A DNA stretch of 64,000 nucleotides from Hesseltinella vesiculosa (GCA_002104935.1 MCGT01000003.1:1116001-1180000); one strand, 5' to 3'. Counted from the stretch's first letter, positions 11,567 to 23,985 are shown. The notes: a model not told the origin generated them from the letters alone. Program-made: numbers and translations.

Positions 11567-14500
11567 CTACGACATTTGGTCCCGTCGATCTTGCATATCT
11601 TTTCTGAATGCCATGCCAGTCTTTACAATTTTCATAAAGTTTTCGTTTAAACGTGCTTTAGCATTCGATGCAGATGTGGGCAGCGAGTGATCTGGGGTAG
11701 GTGATGACGGCGTGGAGGTGACGGATCGAGTAAACGAGCTGAAGGAGTGAGCTGAGACTGAAGCAAAGGAGGAGAGTGAAGGAACACTGGGTGAAGTAGG
11801 CGGCAGGTGATTCGACTGGAGATGCGTTATACCAGAGGAGTTAGGAGACGCAGTGTCGTGAATAGATGTAATTGAGGGCAATAGATTGGCATTATTGGTT
11901 AGATTTGTGTGCTGACTGCAACGCTTTTGGAAGATGTCGATGAGCGGAGCTTGATCCGGGCGTTTGACACCTTTGAGATCCAGGAGGCGAGAGAAATTGC
12001 CTACATGACGGTCGCCCACCAAAAATATATAGTTCTCCACGTATCCTTCGATCGGTTGAATAGGCGTCATCACTGTCTTTAGAGCCATTTCGATTTTGGT
12101 AATACCTCGATTGACAAGCTTGATATATCTGATAAGAAATAAAGAATAAATAAAACAAGCAAAAAATAAAAAATAAAAATAAAAGAAAACTAGCTGCGTC
12201 ACTCCTGTCCATCTGTCAAGTACTTACAAAGCTGGAGTGGTTGCGACCTCCTGAGCAGTCATTGTTGGTAAATCCAATAGCAAAGTTTTGATCGACTGGG
12301 TATCCAACAACATCTGTTGTGAGCATGAGAGGAGCAGTAGTTAGTTGCAGATCAAATTATTCAAGAGTAGGCGCTTTACCTGTTCAGCGCCAATTTCGGA
12401 GATGACTCGGCAACGAAAGACTGTTGTAAAATATTTGCTCAAAAGGATACTATGAACCAATAAATAAACAAGTCAGAGCTCAGGTGAACGCTATCGATAT
12501 TAACTCTAGGCACTCCTTTCAAAGCCGTGTCTTACTCTGCAAATCGATCACAAAATGTGCGGAAGTAACGTTTGTTGGAAATTGTTCGTCCAAACATTGG
12601 GATTGTTCGCGCTGCGACGTCTTGTAGTTCCGTGATAAAACTGGACTGATCACCGACAGTGTCATAATTGCTCCAGTCCAGCCGCAGCATTTGCTGGAAA
12701 AGTAAATCAAAGTTACCATTCAATGTCTTGACCAGGACGTCAATACAAGTGGAAATGGTTCTAATAAAATCAATACGATAAGATTACAAATCTGTTTTAT
12801 GTCTAACCTTAGCTACCTACGTTTTAAACGCATCTTTAACTTGGTCCAAGTTAACTTTTTCCTTATAGTCGTTATCGATCTGATCCTTGAGCTTTTCCTC
12901 AAGCTAGCATGTGCGACAAAGGGAAGATAACGTGAGAACCTTTGCAATGTTACTTCCCTCATTTACCTGTGATGTGGTCAAACAACAGTAATCGGCCGTG
13001 TTTAGAGATAGGACAACCATTCGTAAATGATCCATGGATAAAGGTAAGCGTTCATCTCTAATAGAGAAAAAAGTTAGATTCCTTTCTCTGCGTCGGGCTG
13101 AGCTGCGATCAAAGACAAGTCACTTGCCTTGCAATGCCATGTAGCAAGACCTTTTCGCGGTAGACCATCAAATACTTGGAAAACAGCTGGCAAAGGTCCC
13201 AAAGGGCACCGCCTGTTGAGAAACGAGCGCATTGGGACAGAGTTTCACGATAGAAATAAAACAGATCGGTGCTGGAGGGCAGGACAGTTATAGTATCATC
13301 ATCGGCAGCCTTGTCAGTTTCGGGGTATGTTTGGGTCATATCAGCAAGTGTCCTGAAGTCACGTAAAGAATGGTAAGTTCAACGCCATCGCTTTCTAAAA
13401 AAAAAAAAAAAAGATACCTATCCTTGGCCTCGATGTATATCCAGAGGTAGGGCACAAATACACCTGACACACTTCTTTCAAACCGAAAAGTTGGTGATGG
13501 CACTTGATTCACCTTGTAGGTCTATGCAGAAGTGACGAGATACAAAAAGGAAGTGAGTGAGTTTAGATTTCTTTGTACCAAATACTGACTTGTGTCTCAT
13601 ATCGCTTGTTCAGCTGTGCTTCGAATTCCAGAGTGAGCTGCAACGCTTTGAGAAGGTCTTGCATTTCTGGCTGTCGGTTAGCCAAGATCTGCTCCAAGTC
13701 AGTTTTCGTGTAGGCACAGAACTTTTCCGCCATTCGTCCACTGATATACCAATTTTGAGGAAAGATGTCAGCATGGTCATCGTCACACATTTTCAGAGAG
13801 CGTTTGAAAAAAGCATATCGACGAGAGATGTTATCGATTTGAGACACTTCATCGGTAGCGCGGAAGATCTGCCGATAGCCTACCAACTGCAGATCCACAT
13901 AGTGACGCGTGAATTTTTCTTGGGTCGCGTCGCCAAGGACAGTGGCCACAAGACATGCATCGTGTAATTTCCAGGCATCGGTTCGCAGTGCACCTTCAGA
14001 GTTAAAACTACCCACAAAAATGTGAGGATTTAAGCCCATCATTGTGGTTCTTTCCTCTCGCTTACCCAAGTTTGAAATCTTGAAAGACAGAGGTTTCCAG
14101 CTGGGATTGTAACTGTCGAATTTTTTCCGACAGTGTTGCGATTTGAGGTACGCTTTTGTATGTCTTGAATTGCTGCATGAGTTGAGTCACGGCCTATATT
14201 ATTGTCAAGCCAGTAAGCTAGCCTGTTTTGTCGAGCATGACATTTTCTGCGTCGTTACCTGCAATAGCTGAGCACATTCTTTGTATTGCTTGTTGGAAGT
14301 CATGGTTTCTAATTGATCGACAGCGGTGACTGTTGCCAGAAAATAGGAGGGTGATCAGTCATGACTAGCCGTATGCGCATGGCGTTTACCCAGCATTTGC
14401 AATCGCTTCAATACGGTGACTGAGTGTGTGAGATGGCGTTTTGCAAAATCCAATGTTTTGACGTCGCGGGTGATATCCTGGACCATTGCTTCGGACTGCG

Positions 14501-14960
14501 CAGCCTTGGTTTTGATATCCTGGATGTTTTGGAACAAGGACTAGTGAAGGTTTGATAAATGACGTGCAAAGGAGCCCAGTTCAACGTTTTCTCATTGGGT
14601 GAGCAAGTTTACCTGGATGGCAGATTTTGTATGACTTAGAGCTTCATCGGCATGGCCGTGCGTCGCATGTGTAGATGTGAGATGTTCCTTTTGTTTCTGA
14701 ACTTGATGAGACTTTTCGCTGATCTTTTCAAGTACCAAATCTATAGATGAGAGCGATTGTTCTGGCAACAGACAGGGAATCAATGAGTTACGGCGTGGCA
14801 TGTACAACAGCAAGATGTAACTTTTTATTATTGAAGACTTACCGGTCGGGAACAGCTGATTGATATAATCCGTAGGATTAAAGTCAGGAGAATCCAAAGG
14901 ATGGGATACTTTAAGCTCTTCAAGAACCTTTTTCTCTAGACCTTCCATTGACAATGCCAT
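11567..14960 (-). CDS. VPS53: GARP complex subunit Vps53
   Basis: Fourteen exons on the minus strand: 14960-14843, 14761-14613, 14540-14390, 14329-14259, 14193-14066, 14007-13590, 13521-13418, 13352-13128, 13057-12967, 12903-12821, 12760-12536, 12449-12380, 12313-12228, 12128-11567; 826 residues with every phase consistent. Family segments: [18 protein letters not shown] at the N terminus, then [12 protein letters not shown] coiled coil, [14 protein letters not shown] in the middle, and [11 protein letters not shown] toward the C terminus. GARP tethers endosome-derived vesicles at the trans-Golgi. The last 130 residues are Ser/Pro/Thr-rich and poorly conserved. Intron 8 (13127-13058) has a GC donor (AG/GCAAGT); the GT alternatives break the frame. 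Confidence 0.93.
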
Positions 14961-15569
14961 GCATAAGAACAAGAAAAAAGAGAAAGAAAAAAACTAAAGC
15001 TGCAACTTTCGTTTTATTTTCGGGATTCAAAAGTTTGCTTTTGCTGCCACCCACTTTTTTTTTTGTCTTTTCGCCAGCAATGCCTAATCAATGAAGGCAG
15101 CCACGTAGAAAAGTAAGGCGACATTACATGATAAAAAAAAACAAAACGAACACTAGCTCCCTGCCTTTCCACGTAAAACAGTAAGTGAGTAAGGCAAACA
15201 TCTCCAATGTTTCGTACCTGGTATTGTATTTTTACATTTTTCCAGCTAGCCATCAAAGTGTCTGAGTGATCGGTTCCTTCCAAGTACGTTATTTTTTCAT
15301 GCAAAGTTTGACATAGGTTAGCCAAGAAGATTGGCTCTGACGATTTATGAAATAATCAAGGCGCTTCAGAGAATCCCCGGACACGAGCATTGCCCAGGGC
15401 TTGACGTCGTCCAATAATATGCAAAATAAAGAGGGAAGGCTCCTCCTTTTCTGCTTGCTTTATTGCCAACTACAGTATTTCTTTGAGCTGTTGAATAAAA
15501 CGTGCCAATCGGACGAACTTCTGTGCACTAAATTATAAAATGCATGGAAAACATTTTAAAAGTGCAAGT

Positions 15570-15960
15570 TTACCAGCCTTATCGCTCTTCCGATGCCTGA
15601 GAGAATTGCAATTTTAATCAAAATTGAGGTCGTTTTGTGTAAAGCAATTTTGGCACTGCGAATTTCGTTCAGATCGCCAGGGTTCGTTCCCCTGAGGAAA
15701 ATGACCGATTTTTCATTTTTTTAAGCTGGTGAATCGGAGGTTTCAAAACAAAACTGATCGAAAGTTGGCTGGGCAAACTTCACCAATCAACTTGAGTTTT
15801 TCAACACCATCATCATTCATAAATTTGCACATTTCCTTTTTCCTTCATTGAATCACCCAAATGTGCTGAGCAGTGTTTCCTTTTTTTTTTTTCGAAATGG
15901 AGAAAGTAAGTGAATTGCCATATTTGGTCTCCCGTTCATGGCCCTCAGATCCTGGCCATG
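15570..15960 (+). repeat. Dispersed repeat family, copy A
   Basis: Shares with five other places in the window the ordered blocks GAAAATGACCGATTTTTC, AGCTGGTGAATCGGAGG, AAAACTGATCGAAAGTTGGC, CACCATCATCATTCAT, a T run, and a tail ending near CTCAGATCCTGGCC. An upstream block (TGCCTGAGAGAATTGCA) is also shared with the copies at 54 kb. No coding capacity and no poly(A) tail. Confidence 0.8.
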
Positions 15961-16072
15961 TCAAACGCAACACGGTCAAGGTGCTGGCGGTATTTCTTCA
16001 CCAAATCGTGCCTTTAGATGTTTGGATTGCTTTGGAGAAGGCTGGGCATTAGAAATTATATTGGAGTTGCCC

Positions 16073-16420
16073 TGAGTGCGTGGCCAGGATTCGAAAAGAA
16101 GTGTGCGGAGACCGAATTTGGTAATCTAATTTTCTCATTCCACAAAGGACCAAAAAAAAAAAAAACAAGCGCTGCACAACACTTTTGAGTGGTTCGAACA
16201 ATGTAAGATTATGGGTGAATGCGCAAATTCATTAACGATGATGATACTGAAAAAATCTGGCCGATTGACGAAGACTGTCCAGCCAATTTTTGATCAGTTT
16301 AGTTTTGACACCCCCGGCACTCCAGCTAAAAAACATGAAAAAACCGGCCATTTCTCCCAGGGGAACCCCAGGCCATCTGAACAAAAACCACAGGGTTCTA
16401 TTATTTTAATAAATTCACGC
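16073..16420 (-). repeat. Dispersed repeat family, copy B (inverted to copy A)
   Basis: On the minus strand it shows the same block order as copy A: GAAATGGCCGGTTTTTTC, TAGCTGGAGTGCCGG, AAACTGATCAAAAATTGGC, CAGTATCATCATCG, a T14 run and a tail with GAATCCTGGCCACG. It lies tail-to-tail with copy A, about 110 bases apart, so transcripts across 15570-16420 could fold into a hairpin. Confidence 0.78.
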
Positions 16421-16909
16421 TAATCTTTACATACCAGTACAAATTTGATGAGATATGACCTTTTAAAAATTACAACTCTCTTTGACACCAACGATGCGCA
16501 TAGAATGATTTCTGACGCACATGAAAATGATGAAGCAGTTCATCCAACTGGCTCACCCGCCAAAAGTTTTTTATAGCTCAAAGAAACGCCTGGCAGCTAC
16601 CAAATGCACTGTAAAGCGGGATAAGGTAACACTCATGAATCAATTTGTGAATGGATGAGCCTCTCCTAATTGATCTCAGTTTGTTCAAGAGACTGTTCAA
16701 CCTGCTTCACCTGCGCATGTAGTCACTCTGCCATCGACAAAGCTTGCTTATGCTTTTCTCGCACGCTGGGACAGGCATGATTTCCCCGTTAATGGCACAG
16801 CATCTCGTTTGCACTGATGTAATTCCGGCAATGGATCCCCTCCAAACACACAAGTGGGTGCCAGGTCGCCATAGTTTAAGGAAAAACGACTCTTTTATGG
16901 CATATGAAG

Positions 16910-18748
16910 CTATCCGGTGTGTTCTACGGTGGCAGTAACTAATTTACCATCGACAATTGTAGTCTTGAACTGCTCAGGGACAGGCAGCTCTTTGAATTCT
17001 GCATCCTCTTCTTGCAAGTTTTCGGGGAAAAGGATATTGATAGAAGACGACTTGGCTGATAGAATCTCGACGCCCAAGCATTCCTTCGAGAGGTAAACTT
17101 GGCCGCTGTCGCACTTGTCAATAGCAATGGTAGGAGTGACATTGAAGATTTGTAAGCCAAAGGAGTGACTGTTGACAATGTCTACCGTCGACACAACCGA
17201 GTCCAAGGCTACACCACACTTTGTGCAAGAATCTAAAAAGGTAAAAAAGATGTTGAGTGACCGGCCCTTTTGTTGTAATGCTCCATTCATCCCTCCCCCC
17301 TTATTAATTTACCCATGGTCACAGCATTGACTTTGCCCTTGATTCGGATGGTTGAATTCTTGCATCCATAAATATAAACCGCTTGATTGATAGCTGTGCC
17401 TTCGATGATGATTTCAGGGTTGCTTTCATGATGCTCCACGACCCATTTGTTGGCCTCCAAAGTAGTCTTGGCTGGCTTCTTGAGAACGAATTTGTTGGGT
17501 TTGCTGGGGGTGGGAGGGCCTTGCTTTTTGGAGGGCGAAGTGCCAGACTCGCTGCTTTCGCTACCTTGACGACGAAGGTCGGGGTTCTTATGAGTCATTT
17601 CGCTTTTGTCGACTTTGCGAAGCCCGGCAGTGACGCTGGAGCCACGGTTGATTTCAGCAAATACAGCAGCAGCACCAGTTGGTTTGCTTTCAGGTTCTTC
17701 TTCAATAACCATGGGAGGAGGAGGAGGGGGAGGAGGGGGAGGAGGAGCACCAGCCGCAGCAGGAGCAGGAGCAGAAGCAGGAGCAGGCGTGGGAGCCGAG
17801 GATTTGCCAAGATGGTCATCCACCTTGTCACCCTTTGCGTTCCATGTCAATCCGGTGGGGTAGTTGTCTTTCACAAACAGGGCAAGCGCATCAAAAATTG
17901 AAAGATAGGTTCGCATCCATTCAACATGTTTAGGATCCCTATTAAATAGCAATAAACGTGTGAGTATTTTTTTTTTTTTTGCATGACTGGTTCATTTCGA
18001 TGATTTTTGGCAGTACATACTTTTCCTTGAATTCCTTGATGACGCGGTTAGCGTAAAATTGGGCAGCGTCCTTCATTTCTCGAATAATCGGCACAGGGGT
18101 GGGTTCCTAAAGAAATGGAGAAAGCAAAAGTGTTGAGCGAGAAGACGAAGGAAGGCAGAAAAGTGCATACAAAGGTGAACCAGCCAAGGGCAGGGATGGC
18201 TTCGCCAACGGCAGACAAGTGGTTGAATAAGGGGTCACCACGGTGCTTGTCCTTGACTTCAACAACGGCCGTCAAGGCGGTTTGAATGGGAGTGATTAAG
18301 GTAGCAAAAGCAGGAGAGACCATGTCAGGTTTTTGCGCCAAGGTGGAAATGCGGACGATGTCACGTTCGGCTTCCACAGCTTGCAAGACCAAAGCAGCCT
18401 AAATTACCAATGGAAGGCAGGTAAAAAGACATGGATGAGATGGCCATTCTTCATTATTCTATTCTATTCTTTCCGTTTGTTTACCTGTTCATCAACCAAT
18501 CCACCAATGTCTTTTGACAGAGCCTTGTACTTTTCCAATGATGCAGCTAAAGCTTCGTCGTGTTTCTGAACAGCCAAGGGAACAGCAGCAGAAGTAGTCG
18601 ACGGGCCAGGTGCTGTGGAGGAGGTTGCAGCAGCCGATGCAGTAGCTACTGCGGAGGCCGATGAAGAAGACATAGCTAGGTCTTCCAATCGTGTTGTGGC
18701 TACTTCAAGACGTTTGATGAGGTTCGCTAACGAGTGGAATTCTGACAT
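16910..18748 (-). CDS. SRV2: Adenylyl cyclase-associated protein (CAP / Srv2)
   Basis: Five exons on the minus strand (18748-18485, 18398-18171, 18106-18021, 17938-17313, 17232-16910) give 508 residues. N-terminal coiled-coil start (F-H-S-L-A-N-L-I-K-R-L-E-V-A-T-T-R-L-E), a helical-folded domain (A-L-G-W-F-T-F-E-P-T-P-V and V-E-W-M-R-T-Y-L), an 11-Pro run, then the C-terminal CARP/beta-helix domain (N-K-W-V-V-E-H-H, I-Y-G-C-K-N-S-T-I-R-I-K-G-K, D-K-C-D-S-G-Q-V-Y-L-S). CAP recharges ADP-G-actin and releases cofilin, and in fungi links Ras to adenylyl cyclase. Start chosen at M-S-E-F-H-S-L; the longer upstream frame runs into a T-rich leader. The Ala/Ser stretch at residues 27-50 is low complexity. 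Confidence 0.95.
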
Positions 18749-19155
18749 GATGAAAGCGAAAAATAATATAATAAAAGAAAAGAAGGGCGGAGCGAAAAAA
18801 AACACTGCTTTTTCTACTTTCTTCGAGAATCTATGGGCAGGCGATGGTTTTCCGCGTGTCTGTAGTATGCCACTCTTATGGCTACCATTGTAGCGTATCA
18901 TTACGGTCAAATCTAATTTGACGTTTTTTTTTTTTTTTTTTTCATCGCTTACCAGCACCTTTCCCGTTTAAACTGAATTGGATGAGCACTCTCCACCGAC
19001 TGCATTAGTTTTTCGCCAAGTGCGATCTATTTATGAGAAGAGTGCTTATGGGATGACATCTATGAGTTTATTGATGTGCTTCAGTGAGACGATGCATTGA
19101 GGCAGAAAAAAAGAAGAGGGGATAGAGCAACCAGTTCGAAATGGTCACTTTTTTT
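18749..19155. other. Intergenic between CAP (5') and LHS1 (3')
   Basis: Contains the CAP promoter and leader and the LHS1 3' flank. A T18 run lies at about 18925-18942. No open frame beyond shadows and no clear TATA box. Confidence 0.5.
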
Positions 19156-22100
19156 TTAAAGCTCATCATGTTCAACGTTCTCCTGGGCTGGCTCTTGTAC
19201 AGGTGGGACGTCTGATTTTTCTTGAGGCTCAGCATCTGGCTTGGGAGTATCTTTGCTATCAGGAGCGTCGTTTGTTTTGTTAGCAGGTTTGGTAGATTCT
19301 TGCTTCTTCTTGGGCTTCTTCTTGCGCAGAAGGGCTGCAAGGGCATCGTCTAATTCCTTGGCTTTGGACTTCGCAAGCTTGGACGAAAGAATAGGTTCAT
19401 CCAAAGGCGTCAAAGCAGCCTGTTGGGAGAGCTTCTCATGGTGCCACTTGTCGGTATCTTCCACCAACCGAGTCACACGGTCAAGCTCTTCCTTGGTATG
19501 GTAACGGTCTTCCTCAGGAACGGCTTGAAGACTGGTCAAAAATGTTTGCACAAGCTCCATGCTGCGAGGTACAAGTTGGTTGGTTTCATCACGTTGGAGG
19601 TGTTCGTTGCGGCGGTAGACAATGGGCGATTCCAGGGCAACCAAGGCATTGTGGCGTTCGACGTAGGCAGAGGTATCGGCGTGCTCACCTTCGTCGTACA
19701 GCCAGTCTGAAGCTTCAGAGAGTTGTTCGCGCAGATGATCCAATTGCTCTTCGCTAGCAACCAAGGCTACAGTGTCATCATACAAAAAGTCCATGGTGCG
19801 GTATACAAATGATTCCAAGTTGTTTCGAGCTTCTTCACGCAAGCGTTTTTTGGCATCCAACATGTCCAGTCGTTTGATTCTATCATTATGTCAAATGAGA
19901 TTAACAGGCTATGATTCGTTCCACAATGAAAGCATACCTCTGCATGATTTCTTTCTTGTGTTGGGCTGAAAGAGGTTGGGGGCCATCTGTGATAAATTCA
20001 ACCTCAAGCGCGACTTTGGACATAACTGGTTCATTAGCCTGGGGTTCTTGAGAGGTGGTATTTTGAGCTGCTTCTACATTTTCCATGGTGTCGTTGGCCT
20101 ACAGTAAAAAAAAAAAAAAACAGACCCTCGTGAATATATATGACAGAAGGTATGCGTGGATCTGCGACTTACAGAATCAACCTTTTCAGCTCCGTCTTTG
20201 CCACCGAAGAAGGACTTGACTTTTTCTTAAGTGCAGAGAGTTGAGTTAAATAAACATGAGTGGGTGGCAACACGGACACCGATAAGGCAGTACTTACCAG
20301 TAAACGTCTTACCATTATCTTGGAGCTCAATGCTAACGTAGGCTTCGGGGACAGACAAGAGGCCGGAGGGCGACATTTCAAAAACGACACGCACCTTGGG
20401 AGCCTTATCCGACTGCTTGATATCTTCGCTGTACTTTTCCAAAGCGGCTGTCAATCCAGTCACCTTGACATGTGCAATATTGTCCAAAATAGTTTGGCTG
20501 GATGGAAGAAAAAAAATGAGAACGATCTGCCTACCAGCTTCTATTACTCCCGTTGAATTACGTTTGTTCTGCGTCACCGTATGTCACTTGGAATGCAAAA
20601 TCAGAGTCGCGTTTGAAAGTCATTGTTTTGCGCACGTTCAATGCATCAAAAGACTTGAAGATAGTCAATTGCTCTTACAGACAACAATGGATTGAAAAGA
20701 GGTGAGACGGTTATTCTCTTTTTTCTTTTCTCTGCAAAAACTACCTGTTTCCAAAGAAGGTTCGGTATCGTATGATACTTGGATGGGGAAGGAGGTGATG
20801 TCTTTGATTTTGAACTCCTTCGTCAGACGGAATTGGTTGCTAAGGGAGGCACCATGGAATGCGGCACCAAGCACAGCAGCTTCATCGCCGTTGACATTCT
20901 TGGCAATTAGCTGGGCACCGACGACGTTGGACAGTTTCTTTTGCACTGAGGGGATACGCACATTGCCACCCACAAGCACAAGTGATTGGATGTCACCAAC
21001 CTTCATGTTGGCCTGTTCCAAGGCAGTGGCAATGGGACCGGATACACGATCCAAGAGATCAGCACACAGATTTTCCAACTGTTTGCGGGTGACCTTGAGG
21101 CGGAAATCCTTTTCTTCGTGAAGACCTTCAACGGATGCCGTGGTTTCGGTGTTGGCACTGAGAATTTGCTTCACACGAGTAGCTTCCTTGAGGAGACGGG
21201 TCATAGCACCTTGAGAATCATACACACTGGAAGACAGCTTGCCCTTGTTTTGTTCCATGAAACCGTCCGCCAAAAGCTTTTGCAAACGCACGTCAAACTC
21301 ATGACCACCAAGTGTACGATCAAACCCAACAGCTTTGACTTCCAATTGAGGCTGTGTCTTGTTACGTTTGCCATCCTTGACAGTCACCTCGGCAAAAGAA
21401 ACAATCGAGGCTACGGTGGAGCCAGCGCCCATGTCGTAAAACATGTGGTTTTCAGGAGTCGAGCTAAACTTGCGGTTGATGGCAAAGTTCAAGGCAACTA
21501 TTTAAAAAGCATCATGTAAGTTCAAAGCGTTATGAGGGAACAGAAGAGAGACGGATCGATAGGGGTTTTTACCGGCAGTTTCGTCATGCATCAATTGCAA
21601 AACGTTCAGTCCTGCCAATTCGGCGGCATCTAAAATTGCTTGACGTTCATGTTGCGTGGCAAAAGGGGTGACCTTTTAGAAAAAAAAAAAAAGATAAGAC
21701 AAGCTATCCTGCAACATGTGATCTCTATCAACCTACGGTGATGACGACATCCTTGACATCTTCACCAGCAGTAGCCGATGCTTGAGATCGAGCATTTTGG
21801 AACTGGTAGGCGATCAGTTCTTCCACGGTGAGGTAGTTGGAGCTATTGTGGTGGAAGTGGGGCATGCCACGGCTTTCATCCAGGATCATTTGATTAGGGA
21901 AGCGATTACGGTATTCTTCAGCATGAATATCGTCAAAGGGCTTTGCAAGGATGCTTTTCAGGTTGAAATAAGTGAGATCAGGGAAACGGCCAGCCTGTCA
22001 AAAAGGAAAAAAAAAAAAAAAAAGGAGGAAAATTGAAAAAGGTGGGGGAACATTGTTAGTATATATTCTATAAAAAACGACTATGTTCTTACCAAGCTAA

Positions 22101-22326
22101 TGGCATCTGAGCCATAAATACGTTCGTCATGGCGAATGGTGACCACCGACGGCGTCTTGCGTTTGGAGTCTTTATTGAGGGCGACATCTAAAGGCATGCC
22201 CGGTTTGATGAGACCAACCTTGAACCATTCCGTGCCATAGTCAATAGACATTACAGCGGCCTGTGTTTCTTGCAGCAACACCAGTAGTAATACTGCTCCA
22301 AAAAACAAGTATATATTCCAAGCCAT
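19156..22326 (-). CDS. LHS1: ER luminal large Hsp70 chaperone Lhs1 / GRP170 (HYOU1)
   Basis: Nine exons on the minus strand (22326-22093, 21994-21737, 21672-21573, 21497-20745, 20673-20562, 20497-20298, 20225-20173, 20098-19938, 19879-19156) give 864 residues. An N-terminal signal peptide (hydrophobic [13 protein letters not shown], cleavage after T-Q-A) precedes the Hsp70 ATPase domain: [11 protein letters not shown], then L-M-H-D-E-T-A-V-A-L-N, D-M-G-A-G-S-T and L-V-G-G-N-V-R-I-P. The large subfamily is shown by D-Y-G-T-E-W-F-K and by the long helical C-terminal part. The protein ends V-E-H-D-E-L, a canonical ER retrieval signal. Lhs1 is the nucleotide-exchange partner of Kar2/BiP and a holdase in translocation and folding. 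The last 70 residues are Lys/Pro/Glu-rich and disordered. Introns carry T or A runs of 12-17. Confidence 0.96.
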
Positions 22327-22514
22327 TGACTTTAGCGTTGAAGTTTGGAGAAGAAAGGTTGGGAAAGTGGGCGAAATAGTGCGGCCTTAAATCGCAAGTG
22401 CTTGCTGAACTTGTCTACCTGCCATTGGCCGAATTTCACACGCAGTGCCGTTTTGTTTTTTTTGGACAATTTTGTCACCCGCCAGTTTTTTTTTTTTTGC
22501 TCTTCGTTTGCAGA
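22327..22514. promoter_or_regulatory. Short divergent promoter between LHS1 and TFB4
   Basis: Only 188 bases separate the two start codons. The stretch holds two T runs (near 22455 and 22486) and no clear TATA. A compact shared promoter is inferred. I did not find a convincing unfolded-protein-response element. Confidence 0.45.
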
Positions 22515-23985
22515 ATGAAGGAAGTGACAACAAGTGAAGGTAAAGACTGAATTTAACATGCTTCTTCTTCTTCTTCTTTTTTTTTTTAATCACTGCTTTG
22601 TAATAGACGATTCCAACTTATTGGTGCTGATCCTTGATACCAATCCTTTTGCCTGGGCTCAAGCAGCCAAGGCCTCCGCCCCATTTACTTTGGACGACGC
22701 TTTGCAACAGATCCTTGTCTTTATCAATGCTCATTTGGCGTTAAAGTATGATAACAAGGTCGTAGTTATTGCTAGCCATGCTGGCCACAGGTATAAACTT
22801 GCTCTCTTGTATTCTTTACGCCTCATTTGACGCTGTTCGTTCTTTTGTGTTTTAACCAAAGCAAATTCTTGTATCCACACCCACACGAAGACATGCTTGC
22901 TGTCCCAACCACAAACGGCCAATCGAAACGCGATGCCAACATGTATCCTCATTTTCAAATCGTCACCGATCAAATTGTCAAAGGGCTCAAAGAACTATTG
23001 TCTGATACCACGATTACCAAAGAAGAAAACTGTACTCTCGCTCTCACAAGTACAGCTTCAAAAAACTCACGCCCTCTGCTTTAGATACGATGTCGATGGT
23101 GACGGGAGCATTTTCCTTGGCTCTTTGTTGTAAGTAGTGCAATATTCACGGCAATAGGCTTACTAAAGCTTTCCTTTGCACCTAGATATCAACCGCATCA
23201 CCAAATTGGACGACCTCAACCATATCAAACCCCGTATCTGCATACTCTCTGTGTCTCCTGACGCCTCGAAACAATATATCCCCTTGATGAACTGCATCTT
23301 TTCTGCTCAAAAAATGGTAAGCTTTGGAGCCTGGAAAAAAAAAATACCGTGGCTATCGCTCATCAGGGATTCGATTTGGGATATTCAGGCCGTGCCTGTC
23401 GATGTGTGTCGTATCTTTGGAGAAGACGCCGCATTTTTACAACAAGCTTCTAGTATTACCGGTGGTATTTATTGCAAGGCAGATAACCCTCGGGCACTTC
23501 TTCAATATCTCTTGGTAATTGAGCTCGGGCAACAATAACACGCAGACTACGAGAGACTCAACTATTTTTTCTCTTGAATCCAGTTTACTTTTTTACCCGA
23601 ACGGTACGCTCGCAATTACTTGAACTTGCCCTCTCAAGATCAAGTAGACTATCGGGCGGCCTGTTTTTGTCACAAAAACATTGTCGATGTTGGATTTGTG
23701 TGCTCCGTGTGCCTATCAAGCAAGTTGAATGGTGTAGAGAGTGAAGGTTGAGTACGACTATTTTTTTTTTAATACGTCGCCGTTTGTAGTTTTTTGCTCC
23801 TGGACACCTGTGTGCTCTACTTGCAAGTAAGTTTGAACTGCACAGAAAAAAGAATGAATTTGCTCATCCATTTCCGTTTTTGTCTGTCCAGAACGAAGTT
23901 CTCCTTCAAACCTAAGGCCAAGCCGCTTTCTGGTAGATCCACACCAAGAACAGCCTCAGCCGCATCCACCCCCATCACCAACTGA
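22515..23985 (+). CDS. TFB4: TFIIH core subunit Tfb4 / p34 (GTF2H3)
   Basis: Nine exons (22515-22539, 22607-22790, 22862-23031, 23085-23129, 23186-23316, 23389-23514, 23584-23719, 23790-23826, 23892-23985) give 315 residues. A von Willebrand-like fold starts at N-L-L-V-L-I-L-D-T-N-P; then F-S-L-A-L-C-Y-I-N-R, I-L-S-V-S-P-D, L-Q-Q-A-S-S-I-T-G-G-I-Y and V-D-Y-R-A-A-C-F-C-H lead to a C4 zinc finger (C-F-C-H ... C-S-V-C-L-S-I-F-C ... C-S-T-C). Tfb4 pairs with Ssl1/p44 in TFIIH for transcription and nucleotide excision repair. Exon 1 is only 25 bases. Intron 7 (23720-23789) uses a GC donor (A/GCAAGT), which yields the exact zinc-finger spacing. Intron 3 (23032-23084, 53 nt) has a weak donor GTACTC and is the least certain border. 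Confidence 0.92.

Larger units (their letters stand above)
14961..16909. other. Intergenic holding an inverted pair of dispersed repeats
   Basis: About 1.9 kb without a secure gene. A minus frame of 103 codons (15325-15014, MANLCQTLHEKITY...) and a short frame on 15340-15420 (containing GRRQALGNARVRGF) look partly protein-like but could not be joined. The middle carries two copies of the dispersed repeat in opposite orientation (listed separately). T/A runs are frequent. Confidence 0.45.

Noticed and set aside
15014..15325. 103-codon minus frame upstream of VPS53
   Set aside because: Only the first third looks protein-like, and no partner exon could be joined.
20986..21519. 177-codon plus frame inside LHS1
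   Set aside because: Antisense shadow of the Hsp70 ATPase-domain exon.
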